Counted from the first letter of the stretch, positions 18,606-30,709 are shown. The stretch: 60,000 bases of DNA from Hydractinia symbiolongicarpus (GCF_029227915.1 NC_079887.1:24055650-24115649), one strand, 5' to 3'. Notes: generated from the sequence alone by a model not told the origin. Made by a program: numbers and translations.

Positions 18606-19340
18606 TTCTTTTGAAACGCTCACTACACTTGACTTCCAATACCAAATTTATTTCCATGATTAATTTTTCCATCTGGTGTTGCACTGAAAATTTAAATAAC
18701 AAATCTAATATTAATCCACAGTCCTCAACATGGATTGTTTTTTTGCCATTCTAAAATGCCGTTCATACATATGGATTGCAATTGGCTCTCGTAAAATTTT
18801 CCATAAGCCATTTTCATTTTAACAACGTTATTAATTTTCTTACATTACATTTCCTTAGTCCAAGATAAGGAAACGAAACAATGGATTCATTGCAATAATA
18901 AATCTGTAACATTATTATACACCAAAAGCCTTAACAATAGCTTTTCCTACGTCTTATTTTTCGAAGCAATGTAAAATACACAACGAAATTAAAAAAATAG
19001 AATTCTCGCTTAGCAAGGGGTTTTGACGATGCTAGTATACCCCAGTCATGCTAAAGGTTTGCTCACTTTGTCCTCCAAGATTAGCAAGGGAGGTTGATCA
19101 GAGTACGTTTTATCTTGGGTGTGAAGACCCCGTAAAGCACAAAGAAAACAGCGGGAGTTTCATTGGATGCCTAAACTTAGGTCAGTGTTTCCATATGGGT
19201 TGGTGGTGAACTTAATACAGAAAAAGCAAAATATGCTATACCATCCAGCACTTCCAAGATCACAACCTCACAATTCTCGACTTGATAACTGCAAGGGTTA
19301 CAATCCGCCACCTCTTTGTAAATTATTTTCTTATTAAGCT
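18606..19340 (+). mobile_element. RLE-USP LINE, copy F (5'-truncated, abutting copy E)
   Basis: It begins within one or two bases of the shared 3' terminus of copy E. The first coding piece, ILLLKRSLHLTSNTKF, corresponds to LILQLKRFASANG of copy C. The USP end is at about 18863-18973: WIHCNNKSV and NNSFSYVLFFEAM, followed by TAA. The 3' UTR has a short module (AGCAAGGGG..ACCCCAGT, 19012-19049), a TTTGCTCACTTTG box and the end GCCACCTCTTTGTAAATTA shared with copy C. The branched RNA element is not recognisable here. Confidence 0.68.
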
Positions 19341-19740
19341 GTGAAGATATTTTACGTCATCTAAAAAGTATTCTGTTAACAACAACACAACTAACATGAT
19401 GCAATTAATTACCATCGGGTATGTGTTTCATCAATGAATAAGGGCATATTAAAACGATTCAAATTTAGTCATTGTTTTTATGCCATACTCGATCCCATTG
19501 ACTTTAAATTATACAAACCAACACCTTCCAAACCTAAAAGAAGCCCATCATCAATTTATGTCATGTATTTTTTGATAGCAAGGCTATTGAAAGAATTAAC
19601 CTTGCTAGAATTTTTTATGATTCAACTATTGCCCACTGTGTTCCGTCTCAGGCAAGTACCTTCGAAACGCCAACAGTGGTTTACAACCTGACATATACTA
19701 CGGGTTCAAAAATCTTTAATTTTAATAAATTTGTTTGCAA
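19340..19740. other. intergenic or decayed RT upstream region
   Basis: This may be the decayed start of the Penelope-like RT relic that becomes readable at about 19740. No clear protein motif is visible here. Confidence 0.25.
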
Positions 19741-20097
19741 TTAGGACATCAACACTTTTAAACATGCCACATCAAAGGATCCCCCTTTATTGACGAACAC
19801 CATGGCCATATAATGACAGGAGATCTCAATATCATAAGTAACACCAATTTAGGAAAGTTAACGGTTCCAAAATACAGAGGACCTAAAACAGTTGATTGGC
19901 AAGCAGCACGGAAATGCATCCTGGATGGAGTGAATTCTTGTACATCTACTTCGTGCACAAAAAACAGAAAAAATGATGTTTTGCTTAAGGATTGGGTAAA
20001 CAGTGTAATGAGTTTGGTTGATGATTGGATTAACATTTTTAAGAAGAGTGGATAGGAGATCTCAATATCATAAGTAACACCAATTTAGGAAAGTTAA

Positions 20098-21854
20098 CCC
20101 TTTCACTCCCAGCTATTTTTCCCCTATATTCCCAGAGCATTTTCTTTGGAATTCAACCTTACTAACTTAAATTTTAATATCTACAAAAGTATAAAAGAAA
20201 TCATCATGAAATTTTCACCCTTTTGTTGTTATATAATTTGGAACTTTCAAAAAAAAATTAAAATTAAAATTTTTGACGTCACAATCTATAAATAGATCCT
20301 TACACCGTTATTGAAAAATAACAAATATTTGTTTAGAAATGGTAAAAATCAAATTAAAATTTTTTTTTCAACACATAAATCAATAAGATATAGTTGAGAA
20401 AATCTATAAGGTACCATAAAATATAAACAAGAAAAATTATTAAAAAAAATATTTTCCATGATGGCGGTAAACGTTTACGGTGCCTGAAAAGGCTAATTTT
20501 TTGTATAAGGCCATTTCTGCTTGAATTCTTATCAAAAAAGCAAATGAAACAAAAGAAAACATTTAGAGTGTGAGTAAATATGAAATAACACTGAATAGAA
20601 CCAAAAAAAGAGAAAAATTTACATCATAAACGGTACTGATGACGTCATAACTTTTAAAAAGTCCATAAAGGTGACAAAATGTACGCGTATTGTTTCTACA
20701 TAATATTAGCAAGAACATCCCTTTATTCACCAAAATGCTCTTGAGTATGATAGATCTCAAAGCATTTGTCAGGGTGTAGTCCTGGCTGTGATGGACACTT
20801 TTCACAAATATAGACAGTCTTCAGCGGACGGCCTTTATCGGTGCGCTTGTTTTTTGCATAACAAACACGGCAATTTTTGGACGGCCTCTTGTCTTTTGCA
20901 TCTTCGTCTGCAACTCGTACTGATGGAAAATGTCTACCAGTAAGTCACTCTCTACCATCATCATGGACATAGTTCTGTGGTAGCTCATTCTGCTTGGCTA
21001 AACTTGCAGTAACATCCTGTAGGAATTCCAAGAAGGTCTTCTTTTCGTTCCCGGTACGAAACTGAAAAAGTTTGTGGGAATTTAATACTGCTTGCATAAT
21101 CAATCTGAAAGCAACCTTTTTGTACCACTTGTAGTGTTTTCTGAGGACATCTATGTTATGCAGCTGCTGATCGACCATGTCAACACCTCCCATGTGGCTG
21201 TTGTACGATTTTATCATAGTGGGTTTGCGGATCGCTACACCATCTTTGTTTGCCTGACCAGTTTCTGACATTATGGCTGAATGACATGTTGATAGCAAAA
21301 AAACAATTTTTGGTTTGTTACCAGATTTGTATTTTGCAGCTCTGTATTTTAAAACAACTATTTTGTTGTTGTTGGTTGATCTGTAAAAAGATGCTTCTCC
21401 TTTTTCCAACGCGACATCGATGATATCCTTGCAGAAATGTTTACGATTACTTCTAACTGTTCCGCAAAGATGGGTGCCATGGTTTAAAAAGTATTCAGCA
21501 AGACTCGGACTGGTGTAGAAGTTATCAGTAAATAAGATGTGATTTTCCCCATCACTTTCAGTCATAAAATTAACTATATCATTCATGTCATATGTCATTT
21601 TCCTTTTTTGTCCTGACATTTTTCTAGACAAAATTCAAAATCGTCTGAAAATCTTTGTGAATGAGATTTTTTGATTTAGATTCCTGTAAATAGCAGCGGA
21701 TTTCATCAGCTTTCGAACGAGGCGCCGTTTGTGCAATAAAAACAAGGAATCGCGCCCTAAAAACGCGCCCGACTTGATCACCCGCTGGGCGGAGGACAGG
21801 GAAAAATCGCGGGTTTCTTATCACCCACTGTGCGGAGGACTGGGAGTGAAAGGG
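20098..21854 (-). mobile_element. piggyBac-like element, internally deleted
   Basis: The ends are CCCTTTCACTCCCAG and its exact complement CTGGGAGTGAAAGGG, each directly flanked by TTAA (20094-20097 and 21855-21858). TTAA duplication is diagnostic of piggyBac. The 1757-bp element holds a partial transposase on the minus strand (20723-21631). The part encoding the transposase N-terminus is missing between about 21632 and the right end. Boundaries are exact. Confidence 0.93.
20723..21631 (-). pseudogene. piggyBac transposase, C-terminal half
   Basis: The open part (21631-20945) shows NHILFTDNFYTSPSLAEYFL with a catalytic Asp in 'FTDN', HLCGTVRSNRK, and NSHMGGVDMVDQQLHN with the later Asp. The basic 'LRKHYKWYKKVAFRLIMQAV' helix follows, all standard for DDE_Tnp_1_7. 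A TGA stop (20945-20947) interrupts the frame. Past it the same frame continues with TGRHFPSVRVADEDAK and a cysteine-rich zinc domain (CRVCYAK..CEKCPSQPGLHPDKCF) to the natural stop at 20723-20725. The N-terminal acidic region is deleted. Confidence 0.88.
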
Positions 21855-22901
21855 TTAAAGACTAAAACAGTTGATTGGCAAGCAGCACGGAAATGCATCC
21901 TGGATGGAGTGAATTCTTGTACATCTTCGTCGTGCACAAAAAACAGAAATAATGATGTTTTGCTTAAGGATTGGGTAAACAGTGTAATGAGTTTGGTTGA
22001 TGATTGGATTAACATTTTTAAGAAGAGTGACACCGGTAAGAATGTTTACAAGTTCTGAAGGACACCTTGCATAATAACTTAGTTGTTACACCTATTGACA
22101 AAGCAACAGGTAATATTGCTGTGATTTGTAAACGGTTTTAAGCAGAGGTTTTGTTAAGGGAGCTGGGATTCTGTCAAAATGGAAAAACAGAAACCTACAA
22201 TCAAATTTATTTATCAGCAACAGACATCATTACAAAACAGAAAAGTACCCTAAAAATAAATAACTTAAATGTTACCGGTGAAAATGAATGTCTTCCCCAA
22301 ATTTATAGGATTCCTAAAATGAACAAAACGCCAACTAAATTCAGGTTCGTCATCGGGGCACCTAAATGCCGGTACGGAGCAAGAACCCCCCTATTTCTGA
22401 GAGTAAACTTAATATTTTACCACTACTTAAAATTTTATCATTTTCTTAAGTAGTAATGCAATCATATTGAAATTTTCACGCTTTTTTTCTGAAACCCTGT
22501 CTTAGCGGAAAATCCATTTTCCTGGACCAAAAATCCATAATGGCGGATAATTTTTTTTAAAAAAGTGTAACTTTTTGTTTTGTTCAAGCTTAAAAAATAT
22601 ATTTCTTCAAATAAAGTTGTAAATATGCCTTAATCCATATACTTAATTATAATAGTAACCTACTGCAAGAAAATGGTTGAAAAATGTTAAAGTGGACACA
22701 AGATATGGCGGTTTTAGTAAACCGAGGAATTTGAATAGGAATCTGCGGTAACAAGCGAAACACAATAAAAAGTCTCAGAAAAAGTTTGTTAACTTTGATT
22801 CCTCACAATTCTAAAACCAAATAAATGTAACTAAATAAATGAGAGAAAAAAAACATAAAAAATTAGAAAGAAAAGTCTTAGTATTGTTCATAGGAACAAA
22901 A

Positions 22902-23720
22902 TTACTCATCTTCCGCGTTATAATGAAGTTCGTATATTCTGAAACAGTTCTCAGGGTGACGTCCTGAAGGGCAATAACTGCACACAAAAGTAGTTCTCAA
23001 TGGCAATCCGCTCTGTGTGCGTTTTGCATAACAACTGCAAATCTTTGAGGGATGCTTATTTGACGATTCTGCGCATGCTTGCTTCAATGATAGGAAATGT
23101 CTACCAGTCAACCTAGCGTGGTTTTCCGCGACGAAAATTTTAAAAACGACATTGTTGATCCGGTTTCTGCGGCATGAATTTTGTGAGGATTAAGAATGGT
23201 CTGCATAATCAACCACAATACAATTTTACGGTTCCACTTATAAGACTTTCTAAGTGTTTAAAGATTGTGCAATTGCTGGTCCACTCTATCAACACTCCCA
23301 TATGTTGGTTGTATGATTTTGCGGCAGTAGTCTTTAGAGTCTCAGCATCTGTTTTCACTGGCTCCATTGTAGGTTGATGGCATGTGGCAATTCCTCTTCA
23401 CTGTTAGGGCTACCAGCTTCAGTATCAGTATCATTGTTTTCAGAATGTCTTTCTTCTTCACTAGCAGCAGATGTTTCCTCTTGTTCAAGACGAACATCTG
23501 GTGGAGCTATGGTTACAGTCTGATTTTCTTCTGACTCCAGTACATCTTCGTTTTCATAAACATGGCTTTCAGGGATAAAAACAACTGCAGGTTCTTTTTC
23601 ATACTCCAAATCACCATCCATATCACTTTCATCTCCCAGAACAATGTCATCATCAGACTCGTCATTATCTCCTGTTACAATCTCATCCATGTCTTCATAC
23701 TTTCTTCTTGTTGCGGCCAT
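22902..23720 (-). pseudogene. second piggyBac transposase relic, middle deleted
   Basis: On the minus strand an intact acidic N-terminus starts at the ATG at 23720 (MAATRRKYEDMDEIVTGD, then Asp/Glu-rich). The reading breaks near 23355. Pieces VDRVDQQLHNL and LRKSYKWNRKIVLWLIMQTI (23290-23200) match the same region of the first piggyBac. A C-terminal zinc domain closes the gene at 22902 (TGRHFLSLKQAC..CSCYAKR..CSYCPSGRHPENCF). The catalytic core between is gone. The N-terminus missing from the first relic is preserved here, but the two are clearly different subfamilies. I could not find terminal repeats with TTAA. Confidence 0.75.
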
Positions 23721-24109
23721 TTAAATGAGAACTTTTGAAAAGTGATTATTTTTGAAAGAAAAATGCTATGAACGAACGGTGTTTTTCACCGATTCGGAAA
23801 TTTATTCTATTTTCGGAATATATTTCGCTTTCTAGTCTAGGAAATACCGTAGCGATTCAGTCGCCTGATCTTTTCATTGGCAGTCGGACTGCCAACGCGG
23901 AAATTTTAATGATTTCTATACGCAGTCGCACTGGAAACGCGTACCAAAAAGATTAAGCCATTATCAAAATCCATTTCTTCCATTTTAAAGCTTTTCAACT
24001 CTCAGACTCAGGCTTAGCATTAAAAGTTTCATTTTTATTCTGGTGTCTTATCTTTCTGGGTCTTGCAGAATAATAAACCAGTTATCGAAAATATTCAGAA
24101 AATAAATTG

Positions 24110-24255
24110 TAGGTTGTTATGCCCCACTTTCTAATAATTGGCCCACTTTCTAATAACTTTGGCCCTACTTTGTAATTTCGGAGCTGCCCCGCTTTGTAAT
24201 TTATCGTTGCCCCACTTTGTATTAATGTCTTGCCCACTTTGTATTCTTTGGTTTT
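24110..24255 (+). repeat. five imperfect tandem units of GCCC(C)ACTTTGTAAT
   Basis: Units begin at about 24120, 24144, 24170, 24194 and 24216, each with GCCCCACTTT or a close variant followed by CTAAT or GTAAT or GTATT and a spacer of variable sequence. They lie next to the Helitron fragment at 24270 and could be part of its terminus or of a separate non-autonomous element. Confidence 0.5.
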
Positions 24256-24269
24256 TCACAAGCTGATCA

Positions 24270-25090
24270 ATATGTAATTTTTATGACGTCATCATTACAT
24301 CTTGAACAGTTTCCATCACGTCTCTACAGCCATTATTTTCAGGACGTGTCATTCTGTCATTGAGTGCTCTACCTGCTTCATAAATATAAAGTTGGTTAAA
24401 AACAGGTTTTTGGCCCTCAGGAGGGTGAAGATCCCCAACACGATGCCATATTTGACCGCAGATACGAAAACATGGTGGTCCACGGCCAGGGGGGAGGACG
24501 AAAATTTGCTCCAAATGAAGCGAACAAAACTGCACTATTATACTTGCGTATATTGGCTTGAAAATTCCGTGCCTGAGCAGTATCACTATTTGTAAAAAGT
24601 TGCCTTAGCTGCTCAGGATAAGGTGACAAATTATCAAGTGAAACTTTGCCGTTATGACAGCATTTGAAACACTCTTCATTTGCAAACTTTACAGCTTGAC
24701 AATACTCACATTTTTTGTCCATAGCACCTAAAAAATATTTCGGTGAGCACGAAGAGCTGTGCTCGTCATTATGCATTTTTCGAGCCATGGTTTGTCTATG
24801 AGAATATTCAGCACGTCTGTTGGCAGGCCTGCTCATTGGATTCTAATTGTCTAGCAACAACGTACCGTTGTGCATCCATAACTTGTCTGTTACGAGTTTG
24901 CCAGCTCCTTCTGCATTGCGCCTAGCTGCATGTCTAACAGCATCGTTATGCCGCCTATTATTGGCCTATTCAGTCGATTCCAATCGACGTAAAGAGGCAA
25001 CACATTGAGCATTTTGCCAGCGTCTAGCTGAGGAAACATCATTATTATCAGATAGACGTGGTACTACATTTCTTTGCATTTCTTGTGGCT
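24270..25090 (-). pseudogene. Helitron helicase-like N-terminal fragment
   Basis: The strongest part (24836-24270, two frames) has CEYCQAVKFANEECFKCC, GKVSLDNLSPYPEQLRQLF and the stretch FQANIRKYNSAVLFASFGA. After a frame change come PCFRICGQIWHRVGDLHPPE and KPVFNQLYIYEAGRALNDRM. This series is characteristic of the Helitron 'helicase-like' N-terminal domain that precedes the Rep HUH motif. Upstream (25090-24837) is an Arg/Ala-rich stretch typical of the region before it. Frameshifts and a stop near 24845 show decay. The Rep HUH and Pif1 parts are absent at this location. Confidence 0.7.
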
Positions 25091-25309
25091 ATTCAAAATT
25101 TTGGGACATATGTGGTCTTTGCCTCAAAATGGCACCTACCAAACCTTGATTTTTTTCATGCTGTTGCAACACAAACCTACCTAAATTATTAAACAGCCTA
25201 AAACTACGAACAGTATTTGTGCTGTCATTAATTCCAGACCCATTAGACAATATATATATATATATCCTGATTAAAACTAAGTATACCACAATATATACCA
25301 CAATTCCAA

Positions 25310-28070
25310 AAATAAGAAAGAAAAAAATGATTTCTATATATAATTATTGATGAAGCTAAATTGTTCAAATTTAAGAACCATAAAATAATTTCTTACTCAC
25401 AGTTTCTATGTTCCAAGTTATATAAATTCTGATCTGGTCTTGTATCTATACTAAAAACCATAATACAAAGGGAAACTCTTTTAACTAAGGTAGCTAGTCT
25501 TAAAAATAAATATAAAAACACAAAAAGGCTAGCTATTATATATATATATAGGATAGTTTAGCTACACAGGCTTCTTTTTCTCACATTTGTAACAGTCTTG
25601 TGGCAGGCAAACATATAAGGATGACGTGAGTGGTGATGTAAAGAAGCTAGTTATACTGCTAAAAAGTGTAGGTAAACTGATATCTTGCTGTCTTTATCTA
25701 CAACTATGGCTACTTCTTTCCTTTCTTTTTCTTAACTATGACTGAAATTTTTAGCTTTTAACTAAACGTTTTATACAACACTGTAAACAACAATGCATGT
25801 GCTCGCCACATATGTGCAGCATTTTAAAATAATTAAACACCCAGATTAGTTACGCACCTGGAGATACAATCGTGCTAGCTTTGTTCTTATAAACAAATCA
25901 GAAAACGAAAGTAAGAAACATTTCCCTTCTCTTTTTATTTCGCTTTGATTTATGCGCACCTACATTTTCGCCTCAGGTTGTTTCTTAACGTAGTAAAAGT
26001 AAAACTCATAGTTAACTTGAAAGTTATTTGTTAAATTATTATTCGTTTTCTGCATTTTAAAAAATACCATCAACATTTTTATATTTTTATATTTGAAAAC
26101 AAAGATGTATTAGCTAGTCTATTTATTAACATAACAATGAAAGAGGAGAGAGTATTTAAAACTTTACCTGTAAATCCCCTTCATAAACTGTATTCTTTGT
26201 TCTTTTTATTCTCTCACGATTTAATGCGGGTGTTTTTTTTTGTTAGTTCACCTTTTTCTGTCTCTTCTAATGATATTAATTTTTTAAGTTCGTCTTTTGT
26301 CGCGAGAGCTTTAAAAACAATTTTTTGTTTGTTTGTTTTTACGGCAAGGAAACTTTCTATTCGAATGCTGTCCCGTTCGAAGGTATATATTTGAGCGAAT
26401 CAAACTACTTATTTTCTATAACGTTGTTTCTAACGGTTGCAAGACAAAGGTAAACAAAATAAAAAACCTCGACAAACTCGTGCATTCGAGTGGAAAAATA
26501 TCGTTATTGCAAAAGTTACAGACAGACACACGGAAGCTTCGTAATATTATATAGACTAGTGACTAGTATTTCAACAGTAATCTCCCAAGTAGGCGTAAAT
26601 TGTATCTAATGTTAGATATCTTTCTGATTGTTTAATTTGCAACAGGATGTTGGCATACAGCATCAGTAACTGATCATTTCTTATAACCAGGTGTAATTCA
26701 TCACGTCTCATAGAAGCCAAAATAATCTGGTGCACGTTAATGTAAATACCTATGGTCACTTCAGCTGCTAAAAGAGCCCTGCTAGAATGAAGCGAGAACT
26801 TAACATCGCCACGGCCTCCTTTCATGAAGCAGTCTTTTTCGTGAATGCAAATATACTTCGATGAAAAGAATACTTTGCAATGAATGCAAGGTACATAATC
26901 TTGATCCTTGTTGTTACTTTTTGGCCTTACAACCGCAATATCTGTTTTGTTTTTATAGACAATGTAGCAAGTTAACTAGCCATGTTGAAGAAGCATCCAG
27001 ACAGAATGTTGCTAAATCTGGTTTTTTAAATGGTAAACTTGACATTGTTGTTGTTTCTATCCTATGAAAATGCTTTTATCAAATGTATTGTAGGAGTTAG
27101 ATATATAATCATTTTTAATGCTTCTTAAAACGTTTTTGTGCTTATTTACATTTTGAGCGACCATTTTTCCTGACGACGGGCAATACCGCTCCATATCAGC
27201 CCGTCGTAAAACTAAGCCAAGCAGAATGCCTAAAAACCCGTATTGCCTGCTTGTAAAACCCAAGCGGTTAACAATGCAAGAAAACAACTTCAAGATGCCT
27301 ACGGAGATAAAGAGGTAACAAGTCTGTTACAAATACTTTTGACAGAAATCGACAGCATTTGAAGTTAAGATAATTTAGTTTATGTTTTTGGACTTCACTG
27401 CAATGATTTTACAACAACAATTGAATATTATATACATCATGAAAACACAACATTTGTCATTTGTACTAAAATTGTTTCATATTCCCAAATTCATATTAAG
27501 CAATTCATACGTCGAACAAAAGTGTATAGCTTGCTTCTCACTGAGTTAACGTGAGTCAATTTTTGAGAATTTTTTTTTTAAACTCACGTTAACCGAAATA
27601 ACGAAAAATCAGAAAATCAACTCTAGCTATCCCACGTTGAGCCAGCCACATGTTAACGTAGGAAAAAATCTTCAGTAATTCGATAGTGAGAACCAAGCTT
27701 AAAAACAAGTAAATGTCTAGAATGGCCTATTGCTTCACAAAAGTATTCAGTCTTAGAGATGTTGCAGTTAGTTTTACTGAAATTCAGGAAAAAATGTGTC
27801 AAAATAGAAAAAAACCCTGTTGAGACACTGGGAAAGACCAGGACACTGTTTGTAATAGGACTGATTAACCGTTTTAAGGATGCACTTTGTATATTGATTT
27901 TGTTTTTGATTTTAACTGGAGCCTAATCCGCGGTACGTGCCAATGGAAGAATGGCTAATGGTTTAAATAGTCGCTAGTGAAACCTCACAGTCTTGGCGAC
28001 GCTATGAAAATTTTAGCCTTACCCTAAGCGCCAGGCAACGCAGGGCTGACAGTCTATATCCTGTGCATAA
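25310..28070. other. long A/T-rich stretch without a supportable gene
   Basis: I see short TA runs (25251-25264 and near 25541) and an inverted repeat GTTAACGTGAGT/ACTCACGTTAAC (27547-27596). A minus-strand open piece at 27293-27057 (RLGFTSRQYGFLGILLGLVL) may be a scrap of an uncharacterised transposon gene. None has evidence strong enough to call a gene. Confidence 0.3.
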
Positions 28071-28181
28071 TCAACCCCTATAGTTATGACTTCTTTTGTA
28101 TCCAACCTTGAAAAGAATCATTGCAAAAAACAAAGTAATACGGTACACCAAAGCACTTATTGAAAAGTTGTTCTGGAGGAT

Positions 28182-28510
28182 GTGTGTTCTCTTAGTGTTG
28201 CTAAAAAGCTTAAGACCACAGTTTCGGCTTCGGTTAAAATCCACAAAAGTAAATTGTGTCGCACAGAGAAAGCGCAACTTCAGAACTTGGAGAAGAAAGA
28301 ACCCATCCTTTGGGGTAAGATGAATGACACACGTTGGAGCGAATTGGACAGTGCTGTGCGTAGCAAGTTAGATACTTGTAACCATCTGTCTATTACTGAG
28401 AAAGTAAAAACACTTGAAACCTTGATTTATGAAGAAGGGTCAAAAATATTTGGTTGTCAATCTTCAAAACAAACCAAAAACCTCTCTAATATTAACAGGC
28501 GTACCATTCA
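28182..28510 (+). pseudogene. region upstream of RT domain, copy G
   Basis: It encodes LEKKEPILWGKMNDTRWSEL, then DSAVRSKLDTC, LETLIYEEGSKIFG and NINRRTIHSI. 'W-ELD-AV-L' followed by 'IYEEGSKIFG' and an Asn-Arg-Arg helix is the usual lead-in to the RT domain in this retroelement family as found in cnidarian and fish genomes. The frame then runs into unrelated sequence and the inserted tail H. Confidence 0.5.
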
Positions 28511-28639
28511 TTCTATAATTTTAGTGAAGAGAGGAGAATATTATTTTAGCGCAGGTTTTCTCGTCATTCATCGAGGAAAAACTATCTGCGCCTATTAATC
28601 AGTTTAAATTACCTAATTGTTTTTTTTGTTGTTGTCTTT

Positions 28640-28830
28640 TTATGTTTTTTTAGTGTTTTGTGCTATACCGTTGTTTTACGCGTCCTGTTTAATGGTCAAT
28701 GTGTTTTGTAAGAGAATCCTTGTTACAAGGGGGGGGTTGATATTATGCAGAATCTTCGGAGGGCTACAACCTCTATAGTAATTAACCAGCCATCATCACT
28801 TGCGACAATTTTTACATCAAGTTAGAATAA
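28640..28830 (+). mobile_element. RLE-USP LINE, copy H (3' tail only, inside copy G)
   Basis: ATCCTTGTTACAAGGGGGGG (28714-28733) and the terminal TTCGGAGGGCTACAACCTCT hairpin match the 3' ends of copies A and B. It sits between the pre-RT and RT parts of copy G in the same orientation. It is either a nested, very short insertion or the product of recombination between copies. Confidence 0.55.
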
Positions 28831-28879
28831 AAATTAGGGTAATGCGTCGAGGTGAAAAATGAAGGAGAAGGAAGTGTAG

Positions 28880-29735
28880 TTTAAAAATACCCAAATATTA
28901 TTCAAGAAGGGTACCTACCACGCAGGAAAAGACTTATTCAACCCTAAATCTTGTGTTCATCTTTGTGTCGAACAGTCTATTTTAGACAACCACAATTTAT
29001 GCAACTTGAGTCACGATCTTCACGACCTTTCTCTGTCGGTTCTGCCAGGTCTTCCACCACCTCCGCAAATCTAAAAACTTTTTTCATCTTCAACTTTTAA
29101 ATCTTCTGACTTTGCAAGTGTCTTACATAGACGTAGAAACGCTTCAGCCCCCTGGCTGAACGGCGTATCGTATAAAGTGTGTAAAAAATGTACAAATATT
29201 TCATCCTTCTTGTTAATGCATTTAAATGTTGTTTAAGAAATTGTATTGTCCCTATCCAATGGCGTCATGCCCAAGAAATTTACATACCTAAGTCAAAAGC
29301 TGCTACGTCGACCAACCTAAAAGACTTTCGACCTATAGTTCTTCTAAACGTGGAAGGTAAATTATATTTTAGCATTCTGTCAAAGCGTCTGGAAGCGCAT
29401 ATCATTCACAACAACAAGTTAATTAATACTTCCATAAAAAGGGTGCATGGAGAAAGTTCCTGGCTGCTGGGAACACATCATCGATTTGGACAGCCTTGAA
29501 AGATACACGCTCGGAAAAAGCTGACCTTGCCACCAATTGGTTAGATATAGCAAGTGCGTATCCACCAATTCCGCACAGATGAATCTTTTTTTTGCATGGA
29601 AAGATATGGCATATCCCAAGTTGGATTGGCATTGTGAAGAAATACCACTCTGGTCTGTACAGCAAATCATTTTCTAAATCTGTTCTAAGCAAATGGCACC
29701 AACACCTTAAAGGCATCTTTTCAGGTTGTACATCT
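28880..29735 (+). pseudogene. reverse transcriptase front half, copy G
   Basis: Recognisable pieces in order are KDLFNPKSCVHL and RRRNASAPWLNGVSYKVCKK (the Ser-Ala-Pro-Gly-Asp-Gly motif, with Gly-Asp lost). IPIQWRHAQEIYIPKSKAA-like sequence, LKDFRPIVLLNVEGKLYFSI, and ADLATNWLDIASAYPPIPHR with the first catalytic Asp follow. FSKSVLSKWHQHLKGIFSGC comes last. Frames change at least four times. The second catalytic motif (YxDD-type) is deleted. The motif spelling is that of a widespread, mostly unnamed RLE-type retroelement group. Confidence 0.75.
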
Positions 29736-29829
29736 TCATGAACGACATTAACCTTATGTCTTCTTCAGTTGCTGGCAGAAAAATACCCCGCCAAACCTTT
29801 TATCTTTCTGGCTCCAGTCTACATATGAT

Positions 29830-30456
29830 GTCTTACCATCCCCTAATAATCTAAAACGTTAGAAAATAATTACGGAATCATATTGTTATTTGTGCCACAA
29901 AGAAATCTTCACCTCTGCTCACATTCTGGGTGCATGTAAAATAGCTTTAGTTCAGGGAAGATATACGTTTAGGCACGATTCGGTGCTAGTGCACTTAATT
30001 GACACTTTAAAACATTTCCTATCAGCACTTCCACTTACCATCTCTAGGAAATGTAATTCTACGACTTTTGTTGAGGCAGGTGCTTATATTAGTCCCAAAT
30101 CAAAGACAAAGGTTACAGGTATATTGCATCCCACCAACGATTGGATAGTTGTTGCCGACACTAGTCCAAACTTTGTATTTACATGCCACATTGCTGTGAC
30201 ACAACTAAGACCTGATATAGTTATCTTTTCAAATAAGCTCCAACGAGTTATAATTATCGAACTCACTTGCCCTTGCAAAGGAAATACAAACTATTGGCAC
30301 TTCACCAAAGTCCCTAAATATTCTTGCTTGGTTAACGTAATTCTGTCATATTTCTTTGCTGTAGAAGTAGAGGGTAGAGGTTATTGCGCGAGAACAACCA
30401 CGTCGTGTCTGAAAAGGCTAGGTTTGTCCAACACAATGGCATATTCCACCGCATAA
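29830..30456 (+). pseudogene. CCHC zinc knuckle and RLE nuclease domain, copy G
   Basis: CYLCHKEIFTSAHILGAC has spacing C-x2-C-x8-H-x4-C, like the zinc knuckle just before the RLE in R2-type LINEs. YTFRHDSVLVHLIDTL follows. The RLE core reads TQLRPDIVIFSNKLQRVIII and then ELTCP, giving the Pro-Asp...Glu arrangement of PD-(D/E)xK nucleases. A 'K-PKYSCLV' helix and FFAVEVEGRGYCARTTTSC..LKRLGL close the domain. The frame is open from 29890 to 30456. A stop near 29861 separates it from VLPSPNNLK just upstream. Confidence 0.78.
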
Positions 30457-30709
30457 AACCTTGGTAAAATCAGTATGAGAGCTTCTTTCTGTCCATGAAT
30501 TGCTCAGGAGTCAAAAGACTGGTTTCAAGGCTCCTTAATTAAGGCAACCGGAACGAGAAAGACTTTTCCACCCAAGTCTGTTGCATCTCGTCAAAGTAAT
30601 CCAGCTCCAGGTAAAGAAATGCCCAAAGTCGTTTATCAAGTCCACGCACTGCGGCCTCTCTAAAAATCAACCATAACAAAACTAGTGCCAAAAAAAAAGA
30701 CAAATATTA

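Larger units (their letters stand above)
19740..22370 (+). pseudogene. Penelope-like reverse transcriptase relic with tandem duplication and piggyBac insertion
   Basis: From about 19760 the reading gives KGSPFIDEHHGHIMTGDLNI, NTNLGKL and KYRGPKTVDWQAARKCILDG, a region that precedes RT in Penelope-like or related retroelements. Bases 19819-20046 are repeated from 20055 onward (offset 236). The second copy is split by the piggyBac element at a TTAA and resumes at 21859. It continues with LHNNLVVTPIDKATGNIAVI and LLRELG, then CLPQIYRIPKMNKTPTKFRF and VIGAPKC, the start of an RT finger domain, and ends near 22363. There are stops and frameshifts. The class (Penelope-like) is my best guess; I did not see the catalytic YxDD. 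Confidence 0.55.

Noticed and set aside
22340-23960. Terminal inverted repeats for the second piggyBac relic
   Set aside because: I looked for TTAA-flanked complementary ends near 22.4 and 23.96 kb and found none I could defend.
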